Virus record (IMG/VR): IMGVR_UViG_3300030419_004817
Span: 1 to 43,476 of that record
From: a virus
Strand: one strand, 5' to 3'
DNA: 43,476 nt
A program made the position numbers and the translations under genes. How positions within the stretch are numbered: position 1 is the first letter of the stretch; the number at the start of each line of letters is the position of its first letter. The notes under the pieces are model-generated. The model was not told the DNA's origin. It saw only the letters and a list, made by a program, of their open reading frames with translations, and ran no database searches. This document shows positions 26,329 to 33,840 of this stretch, one piece after another.

Positions 26329-26568
26329 ATGCAAGTTCAAGACTACAGAGCGAGTTTACCTGGAAAATCGACGAGAGCAGCCTTTGTAGGCTGGTTAAAT
26401 GATGAACTCGATCCTCTTGGTCAGCGAATCTCTATTGCTTATTTACGAGATTTAGAAGGTGGGCGAAAGGTGCCATCCTTGGCACTGGCTGTGGCTATTG
26501 AGCACGTCACGGGGGGCGTAGTATCGGTCAGGGAATGGCCTGGTCTTCAATCAAAGCTTCGGCTCTAA
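26329..26568 (+). CDS. Cro/CI-like small HTH regulator (79 aa)
   Basis: The ATG at 26329 has TTGGAGTG upstream; a longer frame to 26221 would cover the promoter and operator. The 79-residue protein has an XRE/YdaS-like HTH pattern (RISIAYLRDLEGGRKVPSLA, then LAVAIEHVTGGVVSVREW), with the typical GxRxP turn after the recognition helix. It is the only short + gene between two - operons and faces the exonuclease promoter across a shared inverted repeat. It probably represses exonuclease-RecT transcription and its own. It overlaps the convergent gene 26551 by 18 bases. Confidence 0.8.
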   Translation: MQVQDYRASLPGKSTRAAFVGWLNDELDPLGQRISIAYLRDLEGGRKVPSLALAVAIEHVTGGVVSVREWPGLQSKLRL

Positions 26569-26820
26569 TGGGCCACATGTTCTGCAGAACTCGTTGTCTT
26601 TTTCATCTTCGAAAACCATCGAACCTCCACACCCTTCTTTACAGGACCGGCCAGAGATCCTGACAAGGTTTCCTTTGTATTTCCAAAGGGTTCCTACATA
26701 AAAGATTGTTCCCTCTGGCATGTCTTCATAGTTTAGAATCTTCCCAGTTATGGGTAGAATGACAGCGGGTTTGTTACTGTCTTTAGACAAATATCTTTTC
26801 CAAGCCTTCATTCTTTCCAT
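26551..26820 (-). CDS. Zinc-ribbon protein (up to 89 aa)
   Basis: The C-terminal half holds CKEGCGGSMVFEDEKDNEFC then RTCG, two Cys pairs typical of a zinc ribbon. The N-terminal half is a small beta domain (AVILPITGKILNYEDMPEG). The start may be ATG 26820 or ATG 26811. The second lies exactly seven bases after TAAGAT (26824-26819), a -10-like sequence, so it could be leaderless like the exonuclease gene. It converges on the HTH gene, with an 18-base overlap of the 3' ends. Nucleic-acid binding or a structural zinc site is likely. Confidence 0.7.
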   Translation of the reverse strand: MERMKAWKRYLSKDSNKPAVILPITGKILNYEDMPEGTIFYVGTLWKYKGNLVRISGRSCKEGCGGSMVFEDEKDNEFCRTCGPLEPKL

Positions 26821-26840
26821 CTTAACAAAGGAAAAACTAA

Positions 26841-27140
26841 GTGGGACTTCTTAGTAAAAAACGCCTTGAGAACATCCGTAAATTTTGGAACAGCAATTAC
26901 AAAGGTCAAGACCTTGTTCCTGTATTGTTGAGTCATATCGATGCACTCGAGCAACAATTGAAAGACGGTAAGATTAAGGTTCGTGTCGGCGCAATTGAAG
27001 CAACTGTCGATGCTGGGCCTGACGGAAAGTTTGGAACCAAAGACGATGAAGTGAAGCTCAAGCGAGCTCCACGAAAGCGCAAGCCCGCTGCCAAGAAAAA
27101 ACCTGCCGCTAAAAAGAAGCCTGCGAGCAAAAAGAAATGA
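26841..27140 (+). CDS. Small protein with histone H1-like Lys/Ala tail (99 aa)
   Basis: A GTG start is preceded by AAAGGAAAAAC. Residues 1-70 form a soluble domain with LVPVLLSHIDALEQQL and VDAGPDGKFGTKDDEVKL. The last 28 residues are PRKRKPAAKKKPAAKKKPAS-type repeats, like eukaryotic histone H1 or bacterial Hc1 tails. A DNA-binding role is the plain reading of the tail. It is an isolated + gene set with a zinc-ribbon and a Lys-rich mini gene, all overlapping by a few bases. Confidence 0.75.
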   Translation: MGLLSKKRLENIRKFWNSNYKGQDLVPVLLSHIDALEQQLKDGKIKVRVGAIEATVDAGPDGKFGTKDDEVKLKRAPRKRKPAAKKKPAAKKKPASKKK

Positions 27141-27256
27141 AAATAGAACGCATTTGCTTTGAATGTGACCACCGCTATCACGGCTCTTTATATTGTCCGG
27201 CTTGTTCAAAGCCTGCCGGTGAGCCAATCAAACAAGAGGAACAAAATGCCGGGTAA
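27137..27256 (+). CDS. Zinc-ribbon mini-protein (39 aa)
   Basis: The ATG overlaps the previous stop (ATGA). The 39-residue product carries two pairs, CFEC and CPAC, spaced by a His-containing loop (DHRYHGSLY), a compact zinc ribbon. The end overlaps the next gene by 11 bases. The AAAAGAA stretch gives only a weak ribosome site, but the coupling and the conserved Cys spacing support a real gene. Function unknown. Confidence 0.65.
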   Translation: MKIERICFECDHRYHGSLYCPACSKPAGEPIKQEEQNAG

Positions 27257-27362
27257 AAAATATAAAGGCAGCACTACAATGAAAAAGAGCAAGCTGAAAA
27301 AACCTACTAAGAAGAAGGTTCTTAAGCCCTTGAAAAACAGAAAGGTGGGATACGGCAGGTAA
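27246..27362 (+). CDS. Lys-rich mini-protein (38 aa)
   Basis: The ATG at 27246 follows AGAGGAACAAA. The product, MPGKKYKGSTTMKKSKLKK onward, is nearly half Lys/Arg and ends KVGYGR. It is similar in style to the three mini-proteins at 20576-21132. A nucleic-acid or virion-packaging role is possible. It converges directly on the gene ending at 27364 with one base between. Confidence 0.6.
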   Translation: MPGKKYKGSTTMKKSKLKKPTKKKVLKPLKNRKVGYGR

Positions 27363-27363
27363 G

Positions 27364-27588
27364 TTAGGCTTCTGCCTTTTTCTTCGCTATAAAGTCCATC
27401 AGGCTGTCTTCAACAACTTCGTTCTTTGCTTCAAGAATAGTCCTAAGCCGGTCTTTCAATTCATCGTAGTGTCTGGCTTCGATTACCATTTCATGGTCGG
27501 GATCAAATACTGACCAACATTCCTGTTCTTCTACAAGAGTAAAGCCCTTTGGGACGCATTTAGAAATCGGCGTGCTCATCTTCTTCAT
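27364..27588 (-). CDS. Small hypothetical protein (about 71-74 aa)
   Basis: The 3' end of the VapE gene overlaps this reading frame. The ATG at 27588 and that at 27579 (MSTPISKCVP) are the likely starts because the frame upstream lies within the VapE coding end. The protein is soluble and acidic (VIEARHYDELKDRLRTILEAKNE) with a Lys/Ala tail. It belongs to the - replication operon as its last gene. No family is recognised. Confidence 0.65.
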   Translation of the reverse strand: MKKMSTPISKCVPKGFTLVEEQECWSVFDPDHEMVIEARHYDELKDRLRTILEAKNEVVEDSLMDFIAKKKAEA

Positions 27589-28915
27589 CTGTATGTTTCG
27601 ACTCAAACCTCGACCAAACATAGCACCTCTTGCCCAATACGGTTTTCCTCACTCGGTTTAGACCCAAGTGGCGAAGGATGTCTGAAACTCTCATTTGAGC
27701 GAGTTTGGTCATTTGGTTTGGATCAAGCTTCAAACCTTCCTGCATTACATCTGTGACTGTGACGTTGCTCTTGGCTACCAACCATTGCTCTATCATTGGT
27801 TGCCACGGATCAATCTGTCGGTAGTCCTCAGATATTTTCTGCAGCTCACTCTCCGATTCATTCTCAAGCCACCAGATTTCTCCTCTCTTGTAAGCCGCCA
27901 TTGCTTCGGCCCACAACTGATCTCGATTGTCTTTGATCCACTGGAGATCTACAGTCCCTACTCGAACTGGCCAGAACCGTCTCGAACCCGTCATGTCAGA
28001 AATGAATGACTGTTCATTTGTTGTTCCACAGAAGATACAGTGCCTCTTCGTTGTAACTGCATGTCTTCCGTATGCTGGCCTGTATGTGTCTTCTTGAGCT
28101 GTAAGAAACGCCTTGGTTGCACTGTTGGCAGACCTTCGGATTGAATCAAGCTCAGCGACCTCGTAAATCCACGCTCTACGAATCTGACTGTAGGCGTTTG
28201 GAGATCCGATATCCATCGGCGTGTCACAGAAGTATTCGTCTCCGCACAGTGCTCGAAAGCAAGTGCTCTTCTTTGCGCCTTGTGGTCCCACAAAGATGAG
28301 TACAGTGTCTGCCTTACATCCAGGCTGCATGGCTCTTGCCACTGCAGAGATAAGCCATCGCTTGCCTACATCGCGAACAAGCTTTGTATCCGTGGTCCCA
28401 ACTCCACGAATCAGCCAGGTATCGATGCGCGGTATTCCATCCCACTGCAGGCTCTCTAAATACTCGTGCAAAGGATTCCGAGAGAACTCTTCTCCAACAA
28501 GTCGAGCCACTTCAGAAACCGTCCCAGTTGACATCCTCATTCCGTAGATGCCCTCAAGCCACATCTGCAGCTTGGTATCGTCAGTGTCTTTGTATTCCTC
28601 CTGGCTGCGCATCAACGTGCCTTTGAAGTCATCGTGCCAAATCTTTCCTCTTACTCTAGTGTCGTTGCACAAGACCAAGTAAGCGTTTCGTCGGCTTGGC
28701 CTAAAAGCCATGTCTCCATTCTTAGTGACATATGTGTCTAGTAGATTGACCACCTTTGATTCGGGTTGACCTACTGCTGCCGCGTTTCCTATCACACGCA
28801 TCTGGCCGTTTACAGCAATCGGTTTGGTCCCAATAGGCCCCTGCTGTTTAGCGGTCTGAATAAGTGTTCTTAGGTTGTTTTCTTTATTCGCAAGTACTTT
28901 ATCAAGATCAGGCAC
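27560..28915 (-). CDS. VapE-type (virulence-associated E) P-loop helicase/ATPase (451 aa)
   Basis: A GTG start is chosen because GGAGTAGAG lies upstream; it is two bases after the primase stop. A Walker A, GPQGAKKST, is at residues 210-218. It is followed by a Walker B-like region (AWIYEVAELDSI) and the family signature of an Arg-finger-like TNEQSFISDMTGSRRFWP. Such proteins work as replicative helicases for phage and island DNA. Working with the CHC2/Toprim primase just upstream, it forms a two-protein primase-helicase. The C-terminal ~80 residues look like a small winged helix. Confidence 0.85.
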   Translation of the reverse strand: MPDLDKVLANKENNLRTLIQTAKQQGPIGTKPIAVNGQMRVIGNAAAVGQPESKVVNLLDTYVTKNGDMAFRPSRRNAYLVLCNDTRVRGKIWHDDFKGTLMRSQEEYKDTDDTKLQMWLEGIYGMRMSTGTVSEVARLVGEEFSRNPLHEYLESLQWDGIPRIDTWLIRGVGTTDTKLVRDVGKRWLISAVARAMQPGCKADTVLIFVGPQGAKKSTCFRALCGDEYFCDTPMDIGSPNAYSQIRRAWIYEVAELDSIRRSANSATKAFLTAQEDTYRPAYGRHAVTTKRHCIFCGTTNEQSFISDMTGSRRFWPVRVGTVDLQWIKDNRDQLWAEAMAAYKRGEIWWLENESESELQKISEDYRQIDPWQPMIEQWLVAKSNVTVTDVMQEGLKLDPNQMTKLAQMRVSDILRHLGLNRVRKTVLGKRCYVWSRFESKHTDEEDEHADF

Positions 28916-28917
28916 CT

Positions 28918-29925
28918 CTACTCCAGCTCATCTAAATTCAATCTGTACACGGTGTGTGGTGCAACTGCCTTGTGGATCAAACTTGCGTATTGCTCGCCTT
29001 GTTCATCGGGATCTGTTGCAACGTAAACATTAAGGTTCTTAGGAATAACAATCTTCGACATCTCACGGAAACTTCCAGAGGTTCCAGAGAGGACAGCGAT
29101 ATTCATATTCTCATGGATTACCGAACAACAAGCCCTAAGCATGTCAGTAATCCCTTCACAAATCAGTAACCCTTCAAGTGATTTAGAAGGGTTGCCTCGT
29201 AAAAGCTCGATTCCCTGTTTGTTTGCAAGGAACAGCCCGCCCGCCTCAAATCCCTTTGGCCATCGACTTTTTGGCTTTACTTGTTTGTCTCCGATGGCGC
29301 GAACGTGGATTGATGCAAGCTGACCGTTTGTTTCAAACGCTGGGACCGCAAGCCTGTATATGGAACTCCAGGTGCCCGGCCACCAAGCAGGCCACCGATA
29401 GTTCTTTCTCTCTGGAAGAACTCTAACGATCTTACTTTGGGCCAAAAGGTCAATGTCAAAACTCCTGTCCAACAAGAACTTCTTGACCTTGTTGTTAGAC
29501 CTGGTGTCCTGAAGTCTGTGCAATGGCGATGCTGCCTTCCACAACTCTGCTACCTCTAAAACAGGAGGTCTAACTCTCTGTCTTGGTGGCTTTGGTTGAG
29601 GTTTGACTGCGTTGTTTAGAACTACGCCCTCCTGAGTAAACCAAGTCTTTACTTCTTGCTGGTCTACCTTGGTCAGATTTCGAAACCTATCACCCTTAAT
29701 GGCGTGCGATACGAGATCCACAACGTCACCGCCAGCCCCACAAACATGACACCTCCAGCCCTTAGCGTCTCGAGTCTGACCTAAAGGTCCACGTTTGTCC
29801 GAACTACCCCTTTCTTCCGCCCCGCATGCAGGGCATGGACTAAAAGAATTGCTTCGTCGAGAGCCAAGACCTATGCGTTGTGCAACCCCAACAATGGAGA
29901 GATTTTGAGCACTTTCAATCCACAT
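28918..29925 (-). CDS. DNA primase with CHC2 zinc and Toprim domains (335 aa)
   Basis: The ATG has AAGATGGG upstream. Residues 31-62 hold CPAC and CHVC, the two Cys pairs of a CHC2-type zinc finger, embedded in KGWRCHVCGAGGDVVDL. The Toprim fold is visible in LLICEGITDMLRAC (EG plus D) and YVATDPDEQGEQ (DxD). This is the shape of phage primases that make RNA primers at the fork. The gene is between a small HTH gene and VapE in one operon, with gaps of 8 and 2 bases. Confidence 0.9.
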   Translation of the reverse strand: MWIESAQNLSIVGVAQRIGLGSRRSNSFSPCPACGAEERGSSDKRGPLGQTRDAKGWRCHVCGAGGDVVDLVSHAIKGDRFRNLTKVDQQEVKTWFTQEGVVLNNAVKPQPKPPRQRVRPPVLEVAELWKAASPLHRLQDTRSNNKVKKFLLDRSFDIDLLAQSKIVRVLPERKNYRWPAWWPGTWSSIYRLAVPAFETNGQLASIHVRAIGDKQVKPKSRWPKGFEAGGLFLANKQGIELLRGNPSKSLEGLLICEGITDMLRACCSVIHENMNIAVLSGTSGSFREMSKIVIPKNLNVYVATDPDEQGEQYASLIHKAVAPHTVYRLNLDELE

Positions 29926-29933
29926 CCCATCTT

Positions 29934-30185
29934 CTACTCAGACAGGGTGAAGGTCCAGTCAAGCACGCCACCGGGCTTAACTGTAAACGATAGTTCAATG
30001 CCTGCTTCTTCTTTGGCATTGCTCGCCCATCGGGCAAGAGTGTCCAATGTAGGAGGCGGCCTGTCTCCTTCAAGAGCATGCCACAATGCAGTGTGACTAG
30101 TGCCAAGGATGCGGGCACATGGCCTGTATCCACCACCGAGTTTTTCTACTAACTCTCTAACTACTTCAATCGTATTGATGCGCAT
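29934..30185 (-). CDS. Small XRE/YdaS-like HTH protein (83 aa)
   Basis: The ATG starts an 83-residue protein with an XRE-like HTH pattern (YRPCARILGTSHTALWHALE, then RPPPTLDTLARWASNAK). The C-terminal ~25 residues form a short beta tail (VKPGGVLDWTFTLSE). It lies three bases after the unknown gene at 30189 and eight bases before the primase. It may be an operon regulator or an origin-binding helper. It is not similar to the regulator at 26329. Confidence 0.75.
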   Translation of the reverse strand: MRINTIEVVRELVEKLGGGYRPCARILGTSHTALWHALEGDRPPPTLDTLARWASNAKEEAGIELSFTVKPGGVLDWTFTLSE

Positions 30186-30188
30186 CTA

Positions 30189-30629
30189 TCACTCCTGCCA
30201 CAAGCTGTAATCGCCAACGTAATATTTCGACTTGTCTCCATCAGGAGAATCGTTTTCCCATCGAGCGTCATTGAACTTCGCCACAACCGAAACCTCATAG
30301 TTGTCGATGTCCGTTTGGGCTCTCATGTGATCCGTTCCATCAGTAAACAGACCTGACACTTCTTCTTCACCACCGAGGTGATCAACAATATTCTTAGGAA
30401 CCCACAGCTCAATAATGTCTTGGTTGAGTTCAATGACTGGAACCATCTTGCTGTCGCATCCAGTAAAGCCCCAGTACTCATAGGCTCCAACACCGTGGTC
30501 TTCCATCCGGTATGGCTCTCTATTGAGAATGTCTTCTAGTTCATCCTTGATGATCTCCCAAAGCATGTCTTCATACCTTGAGTCATAGTCAATCTTGATG
30601 ACCCTCTTAGGGTTAATCTTTCTTTCCAT
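30189..30629 (-). CDS. Hypothetical protein (146 aa), first gene of replication operon
   Basis: The ATG at 30629 is chosen because AAGGA lies upstream and the AACACCACA leader element precedes it. The 146-residue acidic protein has EDMLWEIIKDELEDILNREP, then CDSKMVPVIELNQDIIELW, with no recognised motif. It heads the operon 30629-27364 of HTH, primase, VapE and one small gene. A replication-accessory role is inferred only from order. Confidence 0.75.
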   Translation of the reverse strand: MERKINPKRVIKIDYDSRYEDMLWEIIKDELEDILNREPYRMEDHGVGAYEYWGFTGCDSKMVPVIELNQDIIELWVPKNIVDHLGGEEEVSGLFTDGTDHMRAQTDIDNYEVSVVAKFNDARWENDSPDGDKSKYYVGDYSLWQE

Positions 30630-30657
30630 TTGTCCTTCCTTGTGGTGTGGTGTTGTC

Positions 30658-30686
30658 AATGTAGGCTACAGACTTGTTTCGCGCAA
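30658..30686 (-). promoter_or_regulatory. Promoter of the replication operon
   Basis: On the - strand TTGCGC (30686-30681), 17 bases, TACATT (30663-30658). Immediately after the -10 come GAC and then the conserved AACACCACA element with its repeated CACCACA, then AAGGA and the ATG at 30629. The -10 has four of six consensus bases. Confidence 0.5.
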
Positions 30687-31013
30687 GTCATGTTTGATAC
30701 AAAAGTCGTAAGACGACTCAGGTCTTGGTGTTGGGTCTGGTTCTTCCAACAGAAAACGATGTGGGTGAAAGAGCCAAAGCTGGTATTCAGTTTCAGCTTT
30801 TGCGATTGCTCTCAACCAAAATGCAGCGCCAGCAAACCTTCTACATTCGTCTTGGTATGGTGCGTTCTTGGCTGCGACCAAAAGCATTTCAGAAGAGATG
30901 CGTTGGTTCTCTAAGTAGTCTCCAGCAAGACCTTCAAGCGCACCGTAGTTTGTATGCTTCGGCGCACAGGAACATGTGAAAAGCATGCCTACTAAGAGAT
31001 TTTTGTACAACAT
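30666..31013 (-). CDS. Putative lipoprotein (115 aa)
   Basis: The N-terminus MLYKNLLVGMLFTCSCAP is a short basic, hydrophobic leader ending in a lipobox-like LFTC or SC site. This suggests a lipid-modified secreted protein, though the box is imperfect. The rest (CRRFAGAAFWLRAIAKAET and HPHRFLLEEPDPTPRP) is soluble. It lies between the tRNA-Asn and the replication operon promoter, which overlaps its 3' end. A cell-envelope or superinfection role is possible; no family is recognised. Confidence 0.65.
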   Translation of the reverse strand: MLYKNLLVGMLFTCSCAPKHTNYGALEGLAGDYLENQRISSEMLLVAAKNAPYQDECRRFAGAAFWLRAIAKAETEYQLWLFHPHRFLLEEPDPTPRPESSYDFCIKHDLRETSL

Positions 31014-31031
31014 TATCGTCTCTCCAAAGAG

Positions 31032-31107
31032 GCTGGGGCAGCAGGACTCGAACCTGCAACCTCCTGATTAACAGTCAGGCGTTCTGCCAATTGAACTACA
31101 CCCCAGC
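31032..31107 (-). tRNA. tRNA-Asn (GTT)
   Basis: The 76-nt reverse-complement sequence folds as a full cloverleaf. Acceptor arm GCTGGGG pairs with CCCCAGC. The anticodon stem CCTGA/TCAGG flanks loop CTGTTAA with anticodon GTT (Asn). The T arm has GCAGG, loop TTCGAGT and CCTGC. No CCA is encoded at the 3' end. It sits between SSB and the lipoprotein gene, in the same strand as both. Confidence 0.95.
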
Positions 31108-31115
31108 GTTTTTAT

Positions 31116-31514
31116 TTAGAATGGAATGTCGTCCAGGTTTACAGACTGGGACTGTTGAGCTGGTGCTCTTCCATTTGTAGAAGCAGCCTCGTCTCGGCCA
31201 CCAAGGAACTTGATGTCGTCGGCTACAATCTCAGTGCTGTAGCGATCATTGCCTTCCTTGTCTTGCCACTTACGAGTTTGAATCCGGCCCATGATGTAGA
31301 CCTGTTTGCCTCGCCTGCAATACTTAGCGACATTCTCTGCCGTCTTGCCAAAGCAGACAACTGAATGCCATTCAGTATGGTCTGTCCATTCGTCGTTCAC
31401 CTTCCGTCGCTCGTTGGTTGCCAAGCGAAAGTTGGTAACCGTCGTGCCTGAGTTGGTCTGACGGGCTTCTGGATCCTGACCCAGATTGCCTATGAGTACT
31501 ACTTTGTTGACCAT
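31116..31514 (-). CDS. ssb: Single-stranded DNA-binding protein (132 aa)
   Basis: The start ATG has TAGGAGGACAAACACA upstream. The protein has the canonical OB-fold SSB pattern: MVNKVVLIGNLGQDPEARQ, WHSVVCFGKTAENVAKYC, RGKQVYIMGRIQTRKW and the C-terminal acidic tip DDIPF that recruits partners. It coats single-stranded DNA during phage replication and RecT recombination. It precedes the tRNA and follows a 30-residue mini-gene and an SF2 helicase on the same strand. Confidence 0.95.
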   Translation of the reverse strand: MVNKVVLIGNLGQDPEARQTNSGTTVTNFRLATNERRKVNDEWTDHTEWHSVVCFGKTAENVAKYCRRGKQVYIMGRIQTRKWQDKEGNDRYSTEIVADDIKFLGGRDEAASTNGRAPAQQSQSVNLDDIPF

Positions 31515-31556
31515 TGTGTTTGTCCTCCTAAGAACAATATTGATTGCGTGCTTGCA

Positions 31557-31649
31557 TCAATGTGAATCGAACACCATGCACCAAGCGGTGTAGATGCCCA
31601 TGTAAAGTAAGAATCCTTGCGTCCCTTCATTCAGTTCAAAACACCCCAT
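31557..31649 (-). CDS. Possible 30-aa micropeptide downstream of the SF2 helicase
   Basis: The ATG overlaps the helicase stop as TAATG, and the frame ends TGA at 31559-31557 (31 codons). The product is aromatic and hydrophobic in the middle (GFLLYMGIYTAWCMVF), suggesting a peripheral or transmembrane helix. There is no strong ribosome site, so translation would rely on coupling to the helicase. It occupies most of the 134-bp gap before SSB. Confidence 0.4.
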   Translation of the reverse strand: MGCFELNEGTQGFLLYMGIYTAWCMVFDSH

Positions 31650-33070
31650 TAGCTAACTCCCATCTTGCATCCAAGGCTTGAATACAGCCGCCGCCTTTTC
31701 TTGGCCGCGCCATAGAATCGTCCACCTTCATCAACCAGGTCGATGACGAGTGGCTCTTGCTTGCCTTCTTTAGTTCTCATGATTCGACCAATGCGTTGTT
31801 GGATGCGTCCCATCGCACTGCTCGGTGATGTCAGTATGACTGTGTCTAAGCCTGGAAGGTCAAGACCCTCATCAGCTACTGTCGTAGCAAAGATTGCTCG
31901 AATCCCTCCCTCGTCTGCTTTCTTGAGAATCTCTTCTCTCTTCTTCTTGCTGACCTTTCCAACTAGCGCAGCGCTGATGCAGACAGAACTCATCTTCTCT
32001 GCCATGTCGATGCAGTGTTGAACTCGGTCTGAAAGAACCAGAACCTGGCGTCCGTTGTTCACGGCACGTCGAGCAGTGTCGAGTATGAGTTGAGTACGAT
32101 CCTCATCACCGCACATGGCGCTAATCATCTTGGTGTACTCCATCTCCTTTTGTGGTGGCTTCCATCCTGTGTTCACGTTCACTACTCGAGGAGCCAAGAC
32201 CAGCCCTCGCTCAATCAGCTCAGGAGTAGTTACCTCGTGAATGATTTCTCCAAGACTCCAATGAAGCATGTTGGTCAGTCCATCAGCCCGCTCAGGAGTA
32301 GCGGTCAGTCCGAGTCTGAATCGAGCGCCTAACGTCATCAGAATCTCAGTGAATGTGTTGGCTGGAACGTGATGTGCCTCGTCTACAATGACCAAGCCAA
32401 AGTGCTTGCCGAAGTTGTATCGTTCCTCCCACGTCCATTTGTACATCGTCTGGAAGGTTGCAACGACGATGCGTGCATCTTTCTCTTGGCTGTCCCAGTC
32501 TTTCTTAGATGAACTGTTGCCTCCACCAATCAGAAGAGCCTCCTCTCCCAGTTGTTGTCTGCATCGAGTCACCCACTGTGTAGCCAAGTCCAACGTGTGA
32601 ACAAGCACAAGCGCTGGCGATGACACAGCAGCAATGGTTCCAATGCCGATAGTTGTCTTTCCGGCACCGCATGGTGCTACGACCACTGCGTCTCGCGCAT
32701 GGCTATCTACCTCGACAAACTTCTTAATCGCCAGATACTGGTAGTCTCTCAGTTTGATGTGGGGCTCGAGGTTGACCTTTCTAGCTGCTGGGTAGCTGGT
32801 TCGAACGTGGTTCTCGAAGCCATAGCTTCTCAAATCAACGCACCTTGGAACCTGAAGGCCGCCTGCCCATGGGTGGGAGTAAGGCAGTTCACGGGCAGCG
32901 TAGATGTATTCCTCTGGTAGGTCTACATACTTGCCGCTCCTGATTAAAGACTGCGCACGCCCATACTCAGGATTGCGCATCTTAAATCGATCCACAATCT
33001 CATCGAGAACGGGGCAGTCGGGGTGCAGGTATTGCCCACCCCCAACCACCTTGGCATGCGCCATAGTCAT
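31649..33070 (-). CDS. SF2 DNA helicase, XPB/UvsW-like (473 aa)
   Basis: The ATG at 33070 is chosen because GGAGG lies six bases upstream and it overlaps the previous TGA (ATGA). Helicase motifs: APCGAGKTT at 133-141 (Walker A), DEAHH from 230 (motif II), TATPERADG (motif III) and QQRIGRIMR (motif VI). The first ~100 residues form a separate N-terminal domain. The general form matches phage UvsW and XPB-type helicases, which unwind branched DNA and restart forks. It would act with RecT, the exonuclease and SSB. Confidence 0.9.
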   Translation of the reverse strand: MTMAHAKVVGGGQYLHPDCPVLDEIVDRFKMRNPEYGRAQSLIRSGKYVDLPEEYIYAARELPYSHPWAGGLQVPRCVDLRSYGFENHVRTSYPAARKVNLEPHIKLRDYQYLAIKKFVEVDSHARDAVVVAPCGAGKTTIGIGTIAAVSSPALVLVHTLDLATQWVTRCRQQLGEEALLIGGGNSSSKKDWDSQEKDARIVVATFQTMYKWTWEERYNFGKHFGLVIVDEAHHVPANTFTEILMTLGARFRLGLTATPERADGLTNMLHWSLGEIIHEVTTPELIERGLVLAPRVVNVNTGWKPPQKEMEYTKMISAMCGDEDRTQLILDTARRAVNNGRQVLVLSDRVQHCIDMAEKMSSVCISAALVGKVSKKKREEILKKADEGGIRAIFATTVADEGLDLPGLDTVILTSPSSAMGRIQQRIGRIMRTKEGKQEPLVIDLVDEGGRFYGAAKKRRRLYSSLGCKMGVS

Positions 33071-33513
33071 CACTCACCTCCCATCGTCTTAAGCTGCTGA
33101 ATCTCAGCCTCGAGCGAATCGATCTTGTTTAGTGCTGACTTGAGCATCCTGCGGAGTCGTCGTTCTTCCGACCCTGGATCTCTTACAGCCAGCATTCCTT
33201 TGAGCGCATACTTCACAGCTTCACGCACATTCTCGCCAGTGATTGACCATTGTGGCTGACCGCCCATAAGTCCCAGCGTGGTAGTCTCAGGCCACTTGTC
33301 CATGTGGTCTTGCAATGTTGTCAGCAGGTATCGGCAGATAAACTGACCACGGTAGCCACAGTCCGTGTCCGCTTGTTTGTACCTGGTGTCGTAGAACTCT
33401 ACGAGTGGCTCATCGCTTTGGTAGATAAGCTTGTCGTTTAGTCCGTATGAACCGCCTCGATAAACGACTCTCACGTTGAACGTAATGTCTTGCTCATTTG
33501 TAATCTCGATCAT
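33070..33513 (-). CDS. Unknown protein upstream of helicase (147 aa)
   Basis: The ATG has CTGGAGATCAA upstream, and a leader with AACACCACA precedes it. The 147-residue protein has a beta-rich first half (FNVRVVYRGGSYGLNDKLIY) and a C-terminal coiled coil (RRLRRMLKSALNKIDSLEAE). Its TGA overlaps the helicase ATG. There is no enzyme motif. The coiled coil suggests a protein partner, perhaps the helicase itself, but this is inference. Confidence 0.75.
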   Translation of the reverse strand: MIEITNEQDITFNVRVVYRGGSYGLNDKLIYQSDEPLVEFYDTRYKQADTDCGYRGQFICRYLLTTLQDHMDKWPETTTLGLMGGQPQWSITGENVREAVKYALKGMLAVRDPGSEERRLRRMLKSALNKIDSLEAEIQQLKTMGGE

Positions 33514-33785
33514 TTGATCTCCAGTGTGGTGTTGTGTTCTTTGTTCTTTCTGCAGCAGCCGTCACTATGAACAGCTACCCATTTGAGGGTTCCTCCAACC
33601 CCCCTACATTTGATCCACTCGTCACAGAAGGCACAGTAAATCTCTGCGTATGTCTGTTCTAAGAATCCTGACCATGCAGGTTGAACATCATTTGTTGATT
33701 CACAGTTTTTGGCGAACCACACCGAGATTTCTCTCGGCCTTGAGTGGCAAACCATCCTTCTGTTTCGAACTTCTCCGTGTTTCAA
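33510..33785 (-). CDS. Cys-rich zinc-binding-like protein (91 aa)
   Basis: A TTG start fits AGGAGGACGC upstream and a good promoter at 33840-33812. The protein has a Cys set CAFCDEWIKC and, later, CC, compatible with a treble-clef or ribbon. Basic N-terminus (MKHGEVRNRRMVCHSRPR). It heads an operon with the 147-residue gene and the helicase, with 4-base ATGA-type overlaps. Nucleic-acid binding is likely. No named family. Confidence 0.65.
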   Translation of the reverse strand: MKHGEVRNRRMVCHSRPREISVWFAKNCESTNDVQPAWSGFLEQTYAEIYCAFCDEWIKCRGVGGTLKWVAVHSDGCCRKNKEHNTTLEIK

Positions 33786-33811
33786 GCGTCCTCCTATTGT
33801 GGTGTTTAAAG

Positions 33812-33840
33812 AGAATAGTTTGTGCTTTTTGTGTTGTCAA
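33812..33840 (-). promoter_or_regulatory. Promoter for the 33785-31649 operon
   Basis: On the - strand a perfect TTGACA (33840-33835), 17 bases, TATTCT (33817-33812), one of the best promoters here. The -10 is followed by CTTTA and then AACACCACA. That places the conserved element at the expected transcription start, with AGGAGG just downstream. Confidence 0.8.
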
